A program made the position numbers and the translations under genes. The notes below the pieces were generated by a model. That model did not search any database, was not told the DNA's origin, and was given only the letters and a program-made list of their open reading frames with translations. A stretch of 41,913 bases of DNA from the NCBI GenBank assembly GCA_025964675.1, contig JAOPYI010000272.1, positions 1-41,913 on the forward strand. Reading direction: 5' to 3'. This DNA is from Sphaerisporangium sp. GTDB taxonomy: Bacteria; Actinomycetota; Actinomycetes; Streptosporangiales; Streptosporangiaceae. Each line of letters opens with the position of its first letter. The stretch's first letter is position 1. Shown here in pieces: positions 1 to 7,587 of the stretch.

Positions 1-359
1 AGCCCGCGCCGGGTCAGTGCCCGCAGCCGGGCCAGCAGAACCGTGTACGAGAACGGCTTGGGCAGGTAGTCATCCGCGCCGACGTCGAGCCCTTCAGCCA
101 GATCCAGGTCATCGTCCATCGCCGTCAACATCAAGATCGGCGTCCACAGACCCTGGGCTCGCAACCGGCTACAGACCTGGAAGCCGTCCAGCCCGGGCAG
201 CATGACGTCGAGGATGATCACATCGTGACCGGTTTCCCGGGCCTTCCACAGGCCGTCTTCACCGTTATCGGCGACATCCAAGACGTACCCCTCTGCCTCC
301 AGCCCCCATCTCAGGGACTCGGCCATGTCCGGCTCATCCTCGACCACCAGCACCCTCAT
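1..359 (-). CDS. OmpR-family response regulator, N-terminal receiver part (cut by window edge)
   Basis: Read from position 359 leftward, the product begins MRVLVVEDEPDMAES and has every landmark of a CheY-like receiver: the acidic pocket (EDE near residues 7-9), the phosphorylated aspartate in VIILDVMLPGLDG (about residue 52), the Thr switch in LMLTAMDD, and the conserved lysine in LPKPF (about residue 102). The window ends just after the receiver, so the DNA-binding winged helix is not seen. OmpR/PhoB type is inferred from the receiver style. The ATG overlaps the TGA of the MMPL gene upstream (ATGA at 356-359), so the two genes are almost certainly co-transcribed and translationally coupled. 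A sensor kinase gene may follow outside the window. Confidence 0.93.
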   Translation of the reverse strand, partial: MRVLVVEDEPDMAESLRWGLEAEGYVLDVADNGEDGLWKARETGHDVIILDVMLPGLDGFQVCSRLRAQGLWTPILMLTAMDDDLDLAEGLDVGADDYLPKPFSYTVLLARLRALTRRG

Positions 360-2527
360 GAATCAAGCATCCCCGCGTTCACCGGGATCCGGTCCCGCAT
401 GGGCGGCTCAGGCATGCCCGCCAGGGGCAGCCGCAACAGCCGAGCTGCCCAGTCGGGCATCCACCAGTTGGCCTCGCCGAACAGTGACACCAAGGCCGGC
501 AGCAGCAGCATCCGTACGACGACGGCGTCGAGCAGGACACCGGCGGCCATCCCCGAGGCGAGCTCACGGACCGTGATGTCGTTGGCGCTGGCCAGGGATG
601 CGAGCGAGAAGAACAGGATCAACGCCGCGCTGGTCACCAGCCGCCCGGTCCGTGAGACACCCTCCACGATGCCCTCATGGTTGGAACCGGTGCGGTCATA
701 GCCCTCCCGCACCCGGGCCAAGATGAACACCTCGTAGTCCATGGATATGCCGAACAGGAACCCGAACATCAGCATCGGCACGAAGGTGTCGACCGATCCG
801 GTGCCCGACACCCCCCACAGTGCCTGGGTACCGATTCCATGCTGCCACACCAGGACGACAACACCGTAGGTCGCTGCCACCGAGACCGCGTTGAGCAGCA
901 CCGCCTTGGCGGGAAGCAGGATCGACTTCAGCCCCCGGGCCAGTAGCAGGAACGTCACAAGTGCCACCAGGGCGAACATCAAGGGGAACGCACCGTAGGT
1001 GGCATTGATCTCATCGATCTGCTGCGCGGCGTGACCGCCGACCAGCACCCCGTGCGGCACCGTGCGTCGCACATCGCTCAGCGAAGTCCCCGCATCCGAG
1101 GTACCGATCTCTTGCTTGGGCAGCACGATCACCAGCCCGCTGCCTCCTTGCTGCCAGGACGCGCCGGTCGGGACCACAGCGCCGTGCACGCTGGAAAGAC
1201 CGCTCAACGACGTCGCGACCGCCTGCGCCTGCCCGGCAGAAGGCACCCATACCGGGATAGTGGTGAGAGCGCCGGTGGGGAACCCGTCGGCTTCCAAGGC
1301 GCGCAGCCCATCGGCGTAGGCCCCGGTACCGGCCAGCGCAGACCCGGTCGGTCGCGCGATGTTCATCGTCGCCGCGGCCCCGGTCAACCCGAACAGGATC
1401 GCCAAGCCGAACACAGCGGCGACGACCCGGTGGCGGATCACCTGGTGTGACCACCACGTCCAGAACCGGCTCACCTTCCCACTGGATTCGCGTCGCGGCC
1501 AGTCGAGCCGTGGACCCATCTTCGACAGCACCGCCGGCAGCAATGTCAACGCCACCAGCGTCGCCGTCGAGGGGATGAACAGTCCGGAGATGCCGATACC
1601 GCGCACGAGCGATACCGGAACCACGATCAGCGCGAACAGACCGAGAGACGCGGTGATACCGCTGAACATGACCGCGTGTCCGGCCCGCTGCATGGCGGCC
1701 TGCACCGCCTCGGCATTCGACTTGCCCGCGGCGCGTTCCTCGCGCCACCGGTTGACGATCAGCAGCGAGTAGTCGATCGACAAGCCCAGCCCGAGCAGCG
1801 CGACGATGTATTGCACCGCCGGATTGAACGGTGTTCCCGAAGGCACCACGAACGTCAGGGCATAGATGAACAGCTGCATCGTCAGCACCGAGATCAGCGC
1901 CATGATCAACGGCAGTAGTGCGAGGAACGACCCGAACACCCAGGCCAGCACGATCAACGCGCCCAGCGCGCCGATCAGCAGCTCCGTCACCACACTGGAG
2001 CTGCCGCTGGAGGCGTTACCGGACGCGAGCGCGTTCACGCCGGTGCTGTGCACCGTGGCGCCCGGCACGGCGGTTCTGGCCGCTGCCGACAGCTGATCCA
2101 GCACCGTCGCCGGTACGTCACGTCCGGCCGCGGGCGGGTAGACGAGCAGGATCGTGCTGTGGCCTCCGTTGCTGAGCAGCGCCTGGTTGCCGGTCGAGGC
2201 GTAGGAGATCTCCCGGAGCCCGGGCATCCCCTTCGCGATCTGTGCGTCGAGGCCGTGCAGCTTCGCAGCCACCCCTTTGGACTCGACCGTCGTGCCGTTC
2301 GGCAGGTCGATCACCACAACGCCCGTGTCCGAAGCGCTACCGCCGTACTGCTTGGCGATCTGCTCATTCGCGGTGTACGCGGCACTGTTCAGATGAATTC
2401 CGCTCTTCAGCCGACCCGACACCGACGGGGCCAGCAGCAACCCGACCACAGTGATCGCCACCCACAAGAGCCCCACCACCAACCGGTGCCGGATCACCCA
2501 TCTACTCAACGAGCCCAAAAGATCCAT
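356..2527 (-). CDS. MMPL/RND-family membrane transporter
   Basis: This 723-residue protein has the repeated MMPL layout. There is an N-terminal membrane segment (about 12-33), an extracytoplasmic domain (about 40-180) and a membrane bundle carrying GLGLSIDYSLLIVNRWREE. A second first-helix copy begins near residue 360, followed by a second soluble domain and a second bundle carrying GISMDYEVFILARVREGYD. The two D-Y motifs are the buried aspartate/tyrosine sites that MMPL exporters use for proton coupling. The family exports lipids, glycolipids or drugs; the substrate cannot be read here. The ATG at 2527 has no strong Shine-Dalgarno at normal spacing. The gene overlaps a response regulator gene downstream, suggesting an exporter and regulator pair that responds to envelope stress or a toxic compound. 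Confidence 0.93.
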   Translation of the reverse strand: MDLLGSLSRWVIRHRLVVGLLWVAITVVGLLLAPSVSGRLKSGIHLNSAAYTANEQIAKQYGGSASDTGVVVIDLPNGTTVESKGVAAKLHGLDAQIAKGMPGLREISYASTGNQALLSNGGHSTILLVYPPAAGRDVPATVLDQLSAAARTAVPGATVHSTGVNALASGNASSGSSSVVTELLIGALGALIVLAWVFGSFLALLPLIMALISVLTMQLFIYALTFVVPSGTPFNPAVQYIVALLGLGLSIDYSLLIVNRWREERAAGKSNAEAVQAAMQRAGHAVMFSGITASLGLFALIVVPVSLVRGIGISGLFIPSTATLVALTLLPAVLSKMGPRLDWPRRESSGKVSRFWTWWSHQVIRHRVVAAVFGLAILFGLTGAAATMNIARPTGSALAGTGAYADGLRALEADGFPTGALTTIPVWVPSAGQAQAVATSLSGLSSVHGAVVPTGASWQQGGSGLVIVLPKQEIGTSDAGTSLSDVRRTVPHGVLVGGHAAQQIDEINATYGAFPLMFALVALVTFLLLARGLKSILLPAKAVLLNAVSVAATYGVVVLVWQHGIGTQALWGVSGTGSVDTFVPMLMFGFLFGISMDYEVFILARVREGYDRTGSNHEGIVEGVSRTGRLVTSAALILFFSLASLASANDITVRELASGMAAGVLLDAVVVRMLLLPALVSLFGEANWWMPDWAARLLRLPLAGMPEPPMRDRIPVNAGMLDS

Positions 2528-2533
2528 CCTAAG

Positions 2534-2563
2534 TAGAGTCCCTCTGTGTCAGCCCGGACTCTA
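2534..2563. promoter_or_regulatory. Inverted repeat just upstream of the MMPL gene
   Basis: A perfect 8-bp inverted repeat, TAGAGTCC (2534-2541) and GGACTCTA (2556-2563), lies seven bases upstream of the MMPL start. A purine-rich stretch that could serve as ribosome binding site lies between and within the arms. It could be a repressor operator or an mRNA hairpin controlling translation. No partner regulator is identified. Confidence 0.4.
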
Positions 2564-2649
2564 AGAAGCACCGCCTTTCAGTTCGCTTACCTTCGGGCCG
2601 TCCGGCAGATCCCGACCGCCCAAAGTGAACCATTCCCGGTAATGCCGTA

Positions 2650-3021
2650 TCACGCAATGTGATGGCCAGGCGGGAGTGGGTCTTGCTCGACCTGGAGGGG
2701 GATGGGCTGGCCTTCCGTACTGCGGAAGCGGTCGATCCACCCGGCGGTGAGTGTCCGGAGCCGGTCGCCGTTGAGCTGGTATACCCGCTCGCGTCCACGC
2801 AGCATCGGCTTGACCAGGCCCGCCTCCTCCAGCACGCGCAGGTGCCGGCTAGTGGTCTGCCACGAGCAGGCGAAGCGTGCGGCAATCGCTCCGGACGTCA
2901 TGACGCCGCCGTTGACATGGAGCACCAGCAGGATGGCTCGCCTGGTCTGGTGACCGAGCGCGCCGAACACCCGGTCCAACTCCTGGAGCTCATCGACGCC
3001 CCGCATCGCGGGCGGGCTCAC
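2650..3021 (-). CDS. ArsR-family winged-helix repressor
   Basis: A protein of about 123 residues with one winged helix-turn-helix. The recognisable order is GALGHQTRRAILLVLHVNGG (first helices), GAIAARFACSWQTTSRHLRVLEEAGLV (helix-turn-helix) and the wing RGRERVYQLN. I chose the GTG at 3021 because it overlaps the TGA of the preceding ABM-domain gene (GTGA). A longer reading frame extends upstream only inside that gene and is not credible. No cysteine pair typical of metal-sensing ArsR is evident, so it may sense an organic ligand or be one of the SdpR-like members. It is probably autoregulatory, given the palindromes over the operon promoter. Confidence 0.9.
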   Translation of the reverse strand: MSPPAMRGVDELQELDRVFGALGHQTRRAILLVLHVNGGVMTSGAIAARFACSWQTTSRHLRVLEEAGLVKPMLRGRERVYQLNGDRLRTLTAGWIDRFRSTEGQPIPLQVEQDPLPPGHHIA

Positions 3022-3362
3022 GCGCTCGGCTCGACCGGCCGGTAGAACGGGAAACTCATGCCTGGGACGTTGTGGTGTTCGGTGCGCTCCTCGACCAGTG
3101 TCTTCATGTGCTCCCAGATCGGGATCACGTCCGGGTGTTCGTGTGCGGGGCGCATCCCCCCGGCCTCCCACGTCATGATCTCCACGTAGACCGGGGGCTC
3201 CTGAGTGCTGCGCAGCACCGACGGTCGATCGTCGGTGACGAATCCGAGCCGGTTGAGCGTCGGCCAGTGCCCTGCGAGCACGGTCAGGAATTCGTCCTCG
3301 TCCTCGGGGCGCACCTGGTAGGTCCAGATGCAGGTCTCGCGGGCTTCATTATTCTCAGTCAT
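3018..3362 (-). CDS. Small ABM-like (dimeric alpha/beta barrel) protein
   Basis: A 114-residue protein, first gene of a two-gene operon with the ArsR regulator. It has the outline of the ferredoxin-like antibiotic-biosynthesis-monooxygenase fold: a beta strand (TCIWTYQVRPE), a helix (DEDEFLTVLAGHWPTLNRLG), a strand with an aromatic/acidic core (PVYVEIMTWEAGG), and a histidine-rich helix (HEHPDVIPIWEHMKTLVEER). It ends in SFPFYRPVEPSA. Such proteins act as cofactor-free monooxygenases, heme degraders or ligand-binding partners; the activity cannot be told from sequence. The ATG sits exactly where transcription should begin, seven bases after a TAATAT element, so the mRNA is probably leaderless. 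Confidence 0.8.
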   Translation of the reverse strand: MTENNEARETCIWTYQVRPEDEDEFLTVLAGHWPTLNRLGFVTDDRPSVLRSTQEPPVYVEIMTWEAGGMRPAHEHPDVIPIWEHMKTLVEERTEHHNVPGMSFPFYRPVEPSA

Positions 3363-3398
3363 GCGGCTTATATTAAGCGGTATGGCTTAGTGAAGCAA
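3363..3398 (-). promoter_or_regulatory. Leaderless promoter with tandem palindromes for the ABM/ArsR operon
   Basis: On the minus strand, TTGCTT (3398-3393), a 17-base spacer and TAATAT (3375-3370) are followed by seven bases and then the ATG, the usual actinobacterial leaderless arrangement. The -10 box lies inside a palindrome, GCTTA-TAT-TAAGC (3366-3378). A second, imperfect copy, GCTTAGTGAAGC (3385-3396), covers the spacer and -35 region. Two similar palindromes over one promoter suggest autorepression by the ArsR protein. The -35 side lies next to the insertion sequence. Confidence 0.55.
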
Positions 3399-3441
3399 GC
3401 CGGTCCGGGCACGCAACGGAGTGTCCCGCCGTGCGGTAGGC

Positions 3442-4290
3442 TCACGCGCCCTGGCGTCCGGGAAGGGGGCGGCCGTGTTCGAGGTGGAGCAGGACCAGGG
3501 CGGCTTGGGCGATCGCGCCGATCCGCCACGGACACACACTGACCCGACGCAGGGCCTTGAACGTGGTTTTGATCAGGGAGTTCGCGCGTTCGGCGACGGC
3601 ATGGACGCCACGGACGATCAGGTTGTACTGCTTCTGGCCCTCGGAGAGGTCGACGCCTGAGACCTTCTTGACCGGCATCCGCAGCGCAGGCCCGGCCAGA
3701 CCCTCATAGCCCAAATCGGTCAGAGTCGGCATGCCCTCGTTGGCGGCCTGCTGAAGCGCTGGTATCAGGGCCGGGGCCTTCCTGGCGCAGGTCGTGTCGT
3801 GTTCCCGCCCCGGGCGGACGCCCGAGACCCAGATCGGCCAGCCGTCGCGGTCGGAGAGCACCTGGACGTTCCCGCCGTGATGCTTGTGCTTCCCCGACCA
3901 CCAAAGATCCGCGCCGTTCGGACCCTCGACCTGGCAGCGGTCGGTTCGCATCACCGTGCCGTCCAGGTTCAGATGCGTGCTGCCAGAGGCTTTCGCGGCG
4001 GCGATCGCCTCGGGCAGATCCGGGGCCCAGGCCGCAAGGGCATCTATGCCCTCATGCAGGTACCGATAGGCCGTCGAAACCCCGATGCCGTTGTCGACGG
4101 CGAGCTGGGCCAGGCGGGTACCGTCCAGGAACCACCGGATCACCAGCACCGCTTGCCGGTAGCCGCCCAACGCCCGGCGTCCACGGCGGGTACCCAGCTG
4201 GCGGCGGCGCAGCAGGAGCAGTCGGGCCAGGAAGTACACGGTGTCCTCACGGACGTCGAGTACAGCGGCGTATGTCACGATGGAGTCCAC
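3442..4290 (-). CDS. IS5-family (DDE) transposase
   Basis: About 282 residues. An N-terminal helix-turn-helix region (GYRQAVLVIRWFLDGTRLAQLA to GVSTAYRYLHEGIDAL) precedes an RNase-H-like DDE domain. Visible catalytic candidates are the Asp in HLNLDGTVMRTD, the Asp in PTLTDLGYEGL (the DxGY motif of this group) and the Glu in AVAERANSLIKT. This matches the short IS5-type transposases annotated as DDE superfamily endonucleases. I prefer the GTG at 4290 because AAGGGG precedes it at good spacing; a TTG at 4323 is possible. The frame is intact, so the element may be active. Clear terminal inverted repeats and a target duplication could not be fixed. Confidence 0.9.
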   Translation of the reverse strand: MDSIVTYAAVLDVREDTVYFLARLLLLRRRQLGTRRGRRALGGYRQAVLVIRWFLDGTRLAQLAVDNGIGVSTAYRYLHEGIDALAAWAPDLPEAIAAAKASGSTHLNLDGTVMRTDRCQVEGPNGADLWWSGKHKHHGGNVQVLSDRDGWPIWVSGVRPGREHDTTCARKAPALIPALQQAANEGMPTLTDLGYEGLAGPALRMPVKKVSGVDLSEGQKQYNLIVRGVHAVAERANSLIKTTFKALRRVSVCPWRIGAIAQAALVLLHLEHGRPLPGRQGA

Positions 4291-4348
4291 GTGAAGCCCC
4301 TTATGAAGTTGATCTCTAGACAAGACCTACTTCTACCAGGGGCTTCAC
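4291..4348 (-). promoter_or_regulatory. Hairpin sequestering the transposase ribosome binding site
   Basis: A perfect 11-bp inverted repeat (GTGAAGCCCCT at 4291-4301; AGGGGCTTCAC at 4338-4348) is separated by 36 bases. In a transcript reading through the element toward the transposase, the 3' arm contains the AAGGGG Shine-Dalgarno and ends immediately before the GTG start. A transcript started outside the element would therefore hide the start site. A transcript started between the arms would not. Confidence 0.55.
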
Positions 4349-4500
4349 GGCTGTCCAGAGTCGGGTCAGGGTTCTGCTCAACCGACCGGCGGCATGATGC
4401 CACAGCCCTGCGTCGCTACACGATGTCACCACCGCTTACCAGGAAAGCCTCAGTGACTGTCGGAGTCCAGATAGCGCCCGGTCACCTTTGACGGGGAGTT

Positions 4501-5493
4501 CTACCAGGTCCGCCGGCCTCGTTCCCGCGGCGGTCCGCCATCGGCGCCGAACGGCGGCATGTCTGTCAGCGACCACGTCACCCGGTGACGCAGGACCTGT
4601 CGGGGAGCGAGCCGGGTCAACGGCGACATGGTCTCGGCCTCGACCAGCCGTGCGGTGGGCCGCATGCCTTCCAGGCCGTCCAGGTCCCCGTCCGTCGGGT
4701 ACTGCATCCAGACGGCGATCTCGGATCCGGCGTCCGGATAGGTCGCCCCGGGCTTCACATCGAATCGCTGGGTCAGGGTCGCCCCACCCGGAGCGACCAC
4801 GGCCAGCCACCCGGCCGTGCCGCCGATGCCGATCTTGCCGACCACGTCGCGTACGGCCACCCGTCCCAGGCCTTCGGAGACCCGTTCCAGGGTCGGCACC
4901 CCATCGGGGGCGAACAGTGTCACCGGTGCCCGGTGACGGGCGGTGAGCCCGATCCATACCCCGGACCGGTCGTCGCCGTGCCCGTGGAAGGACTGCGTCT
5001 CGAACTGTGTCACAGACCATGCCGCCCACCTCACCGGACGATCCGTGACGTTCTCCAGCTCGCTTTCGATCACCAGCGTGGCCTCGTGGGCCGCCATCGT
5101 GATGGTGCGGGTGATGGCCAGCCCGGTGCGCGGGTCGCTTCCGCTGCGCACGCGCACGCGGAGATCCTCCTGCTCCACCACCGCGTAGGCACCGGCGTCG
5201 AGTACGGGATCGGGCGGTCCCGCCCACTCCTGGTCCGACGACCACCCCTGGGGAGCGGGCCACGTCTTGTCTCCGCCCCAGTTGGCCCAGCTTGCGAAGT
5301 CGACCGGGTCGGGGAGCGTGCGGGCGGCGGCGGTGAGCGTGAAGGACTCGTCCAGCAGCTCCGGGTTGCGCCACAGCCACTCCCGCCCACCCGCGCGGAA
5401 GGAGATCACCCGTCCTCCGCGGCGCGGAAGGACCACCGCCCTTCCCCAACCGCTGACGAGGTCGATCCGGGGCTCTGTCTCTGGATTCGCCAT
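4501..5493 (-). CDS. Mutarotase-like (DUF4380-type) beta-sandwich protein
   Basis: A 330-residue protein without signal peptide or membrane segments. The N-terminus (RIDLVSGWGRAVVLPRRGGRVISFRAGGREWLWRNPELL) resembles the opening strands of aldose-1-epimerase folds. Further segments include NWGGDKTWPAPQGW, FETQSFHG and IAVWMQYPTDGDL. The NWGGDKTWPAPQ stretch is typical of DUF4380 proteins, which share the galactose-mutarotase-like sandwich. A role in sugar anomer interconversion, or in binding the sugar handled by this locus, is inferred from fold and position. The start codon is one base from the stop of the upstream dehydrogenase gene, making this the last gene of the ABC-importer operon. 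The catalytic His/Glu pair of true GalM is not clearly recognisable. Confidence 0.75.
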   Translation of the reverse strand: MANPETEPRIDLVSGWGRAVVLPRRGGRVISFRAGGREWLWRNPELLDESFTLTAAARTLPDPVDFASWANWGGDKTWPAPQGWSSDQEWAGPPDPVLDAGAYAVVEQEDLRVRVRSGSDPRTGLAITRTITMAAHEATLVIESELENVTDRPVRWAAWSVTQFETQSFHGHGDDRSGVWIGLTARHRAPVTLFAPDGVPTLERVSEGLGRVAVRDVVGKIGIGGTAGWLAVVAPGGATLTQRFDVKPGATYPDAGSEIAVWMQYPTDGDLDGLEGMRPTARLVEAETMSPLTRLAPRQVLRHRVTWSLTDMPPFGADGGPPRERGRRTW

Positions 5494-5494
5494 T

Positions 5495-6562
5495 TCAGCT
5501 CTGCGGGGACGGGACCAGGCACACCTTGCCGGTCCGGCCGGAGTCGGCCAGGCGGTAGGCCTCGTCGGCTTTCTCCAACGGCAGGATGTCGGTCACCAAC
5601 CGCTGCGGGCTGGCGCCCCATCGCACCAGGTTGTGGGCGAGCTCCTCCATCGCGGGGAGGGAGGTGACCCACGAGGCGTACAACGTCAGCTGGCGGTGCA
5701 GCAGCAGGTCCGAGACCTCCGTCTCCAGCCGGCCCCCCTCTCCCACGAGCGAGACCCGCCCCCACTCCGCCGCACCCCGAATCGCGACGCCACGGCCCGC
5801 GGCCGAGCCCGAGCAGTCCATGGTCACCGTGCAGCCGCGTCCCGCCGTCGCTACGTCCAGCGCCTCGGCGACGTTCTCATCGGAGATCAGCACCTCGTCG
5901 AACAGGCCCAGGGTGCGCGCATGCGCGGCCCGCTCGGCCGAGCGCTCGACGCCGAGCACTCGCGACGCGCCCAGGCCGCGGGCGATCATGGCCGACGCCA
6001 GGCCGACCGGCCCGAGCCCCACCACCAGCAGGTCGTCGCGGCCGCCGACCCGGGTACGCAGAAGCCCCTCGTAGGCGGTACCGAAGCCGCACGCGATCAG
6101 GGCGCCGTCCACGAAGGTCAGCTCATCCGGCAGCGGTACGACCGTGCTCTCCTCGACGAGGATGAACTCGGCGTGCCCGCCGTCACGCTGCCAGCCGTAC
6201 GCGGAGCGGCGCTCCGGGTCGGAGCAGCTGATCATGTACCCGCGGCGGCAGTTCGAGCACAGCCCGCATCCGGCGATGTGGTACACGATGACGCGGTCGC
6301 CCACGCCGAAACGGCGGCATCCCGGACCGACCTCCACGACCTCGCCGCTGGGCTCGTGACCGGCGACGACGCCCTTGTAGGCAGACCCCTCCTGTCCCAC
6401 GTGGGTCTTGTGACCGCGGTAGATGTAGGACAGGTCGCTGCCGCAGATGCCGGAAGCGCCGACCCGGACGAGCATCTGCCCCGGACCTGGCGCCGGCACC
6501 TCGACGTCCCGGACGACGGCGGTGAAGTCCCCGGGCAGGAAGGCGCCCTTCATGGTGGTCAT
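5495..6562 (-). CDS. Zinc-dependent medium-chain alcohol dehydrogenase (sorbitol/threonine dehydrogenase type)
   Basis: 355 residues with the full MDR layout. Catalytic-zinc ligands are in SGICGSDLSY and VVAGHEPSGEVVEVG. The structural zinc lobe has four cysteines (CGLCSNCRRGYMISC). A Rossmann motif follows in LLVVGLGPVGLASAMIARGLGASRVLGVERS. The acidic or polar residue after the last strand hints at NAD(H) preference. It probably oxidises a sugar, polyol or sugar-acid hydroxyl for the neighbouring pathway; the exact substrate is not readable. Its ATG overlaps the stop of the permease gene upstream (ATGA at 6559-6562), and it follows the transport genes in one operon. Confidence 0.92.
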   Translation of the reverse strand: MTTMKGAFLPGDFTAVVRDVEVPAPGPGQMLVRVGASGICGSDLSYIYRGHKTHVGQEGSAYKGVVAGHEPSGEVVEVGPGCRRFGVGDRVIVYHIAGCGLCSNCRRGYMISCSDPERRSAYGWQRDGGHAEFILVEESTVVPLPDELTFVDGALIACGFGTAYEGLLRTRVGGRDDLLVVGLGPVGLASAMIARGLGASRVLGVERSAERAAHARTLGLFDEVLISDENVAEALDVATAGRGCTVTMDCSGSAAGRGVAIRGAAEWGRVSLVGEGGRLETEVSDLLLHRQLTLYASWVTSLPAMEELAHNLVRWGASPQRLVTDILPLEKADEAYRLADSGRTGKVCLVPSPQS

Positions 6563-7587
6563 GCGTTTCGAGCTCCGTTCCGCTTCACGAGCAGCACGTT
6601 GATGAGGACGGCGCCGACGATGATGACGCCGCGGACCACGTCCTGGAAGAAGGGGTTGACCCCGAGAAGCACGAGGCCGTTGCCGATGACGGTGATGAAG
6701 GCGACGCCCAGCGCGGTGCCGAGCAAAGACCCCTTGCCGCCCGCCAGGGACGTGCCGCCGATGACCACCGCGGCGATGACATCGAACTCCAGACCGACCG
6801 ACGCGCCGCCGTTGCCGGACCCGAGTCGCGCGGCCAGCAGGACTCCACTCACCGCGGCGAGGAAACCGGTCGTCGCGAACAGGATCACGCGGATCCGGAA
6901 CACGGAGATGCCGGACAGGCGAGCGGCCTCGGCGTTACCCCCGACGGCGAACACCGAGCGGCCGTAGGCCGTGCGGTTCGCCACGAAGATGAACAGGGCG
7001 AACAGGATCGCCATGATGATGGCGGGGGTGGGGATCCCAACGATGCTGCCGGCCAGGAGGTCCAGCAGCCGGTTGGACTCCAGCGGGACCGGCAGGCCGT
7101 CGGTCATGTACTGCGCCAGGCCGCGCAGGGCGCTCCACAGGCCGAGCGTCGCCACGAACGACGGGATGCCCCAGCGGGCGCGCAGGAACCCGGCGCCGGC
7201 GCCGAGCAGCAGCCCCACGGCAAGGCAGAGCACGAGCGCGAGAGCGAACGGGACATGCCACTCCCCCGCGGCCTTGGCCAGCAGGACCGAGGAGAACGCC
7301 ACCGCGGGGCCGATGCTGATGTCGATCTCGCCCGCCACGATGACCAGCGTCATCGCCCACGCCACGACGCCGATCGTCGCGGCGTCGCGCAGCATGGCCA
7401 GCTGGTTCGTCACCGACAGGAATCCAGGCGCCATGGCGGCGAGGACCACGAAGAGCACCACGATGGCCCCGATGAGGCCGATCTCGTTGAGTCTTTGTGT
7501 GTTGCGCCCAAGCCAGCCCTCAGCGCGGGTACCGTCTCTCGCCACGGCTGGACTGGTCGGCTCGGTCGTGCTCATCGTTTCTCTCAT
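6559..7587 (-). CDS. Sugar ABC transporter permease (RbsC/MglC type)
   Basis: 342 residues with about ten hydrophobic segments, beginning near IGLIGAIVVLFVVLAAMAPGF. It contains the signature of CUT2 permeases: MTLVIVAGEIDISIGPAVAFSS early on, and AVVIGGTSLAGGKGSLLGTALG later, which docks with the ATPase. CUT2 systems carry monosaccharides such as ribose, galactose, xylose or fucose. One gene is present, so the membrane part is probably a homodimer. It sits between the ATPase and dehydrogenase genes, overlapping both by four bases (ATGA at each junction), so expression is tightly coupled. Confidence 0.95.
   Translation of the reverse strand: MRETMSTTEPTSPAVARDGTRAEGWLGRNTQRLNEIGLIGAIVVLFVVLAAMAPGFLSVTNQLAMLRDAATIGVVAWAMTLVIVAGEIDISIGPAVAFSSVLLAKAAGEWHVPFALALVLCLAVGLLLGAGAGFLRARWGIPSFVATLGLWSALRGLAQYMTDGLPVPLESNRLLDLLAGSIVGIPTPAIIMAILFALFIFVANRTAYGRSVFAVGGNAEAARLSGISVFRIRVILFATTGFLAAVSGVLLAARLGSGNGGASVGLEFDVIAAVVIGGTSLAGGKGSLLGTALGVAFITVIGNGLVLLGVNPFFQDVVRGVIIVGAVLINVLLVKRNGARNA

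Larger units (their letters stand above)
3390..4348 (-). mobile_element. Insertion sequence, IS5-type (approximate limits)
   Basis: The limits are tentative. The bases GTGAAGC occur at 3390-3396, and their complement ends the sequence AGGGGCTTCAC at 4338-4348, outside the two ends of the transposase gene. Only seven bases match cleanly, so this is weak support for terminal inverted repeats. No convincing target-site duplication is visible. If these limits are right, the left end provides the -35 side of the neighbouring ABM/ArsR promoter. Confidence 0.4.

Noticed and set aside
3390-3440. Clear terminal inverted repeat for the IS
   Set aside because: Only seven bases match the other end and no target duplication was found, so limits were given only tentatively.
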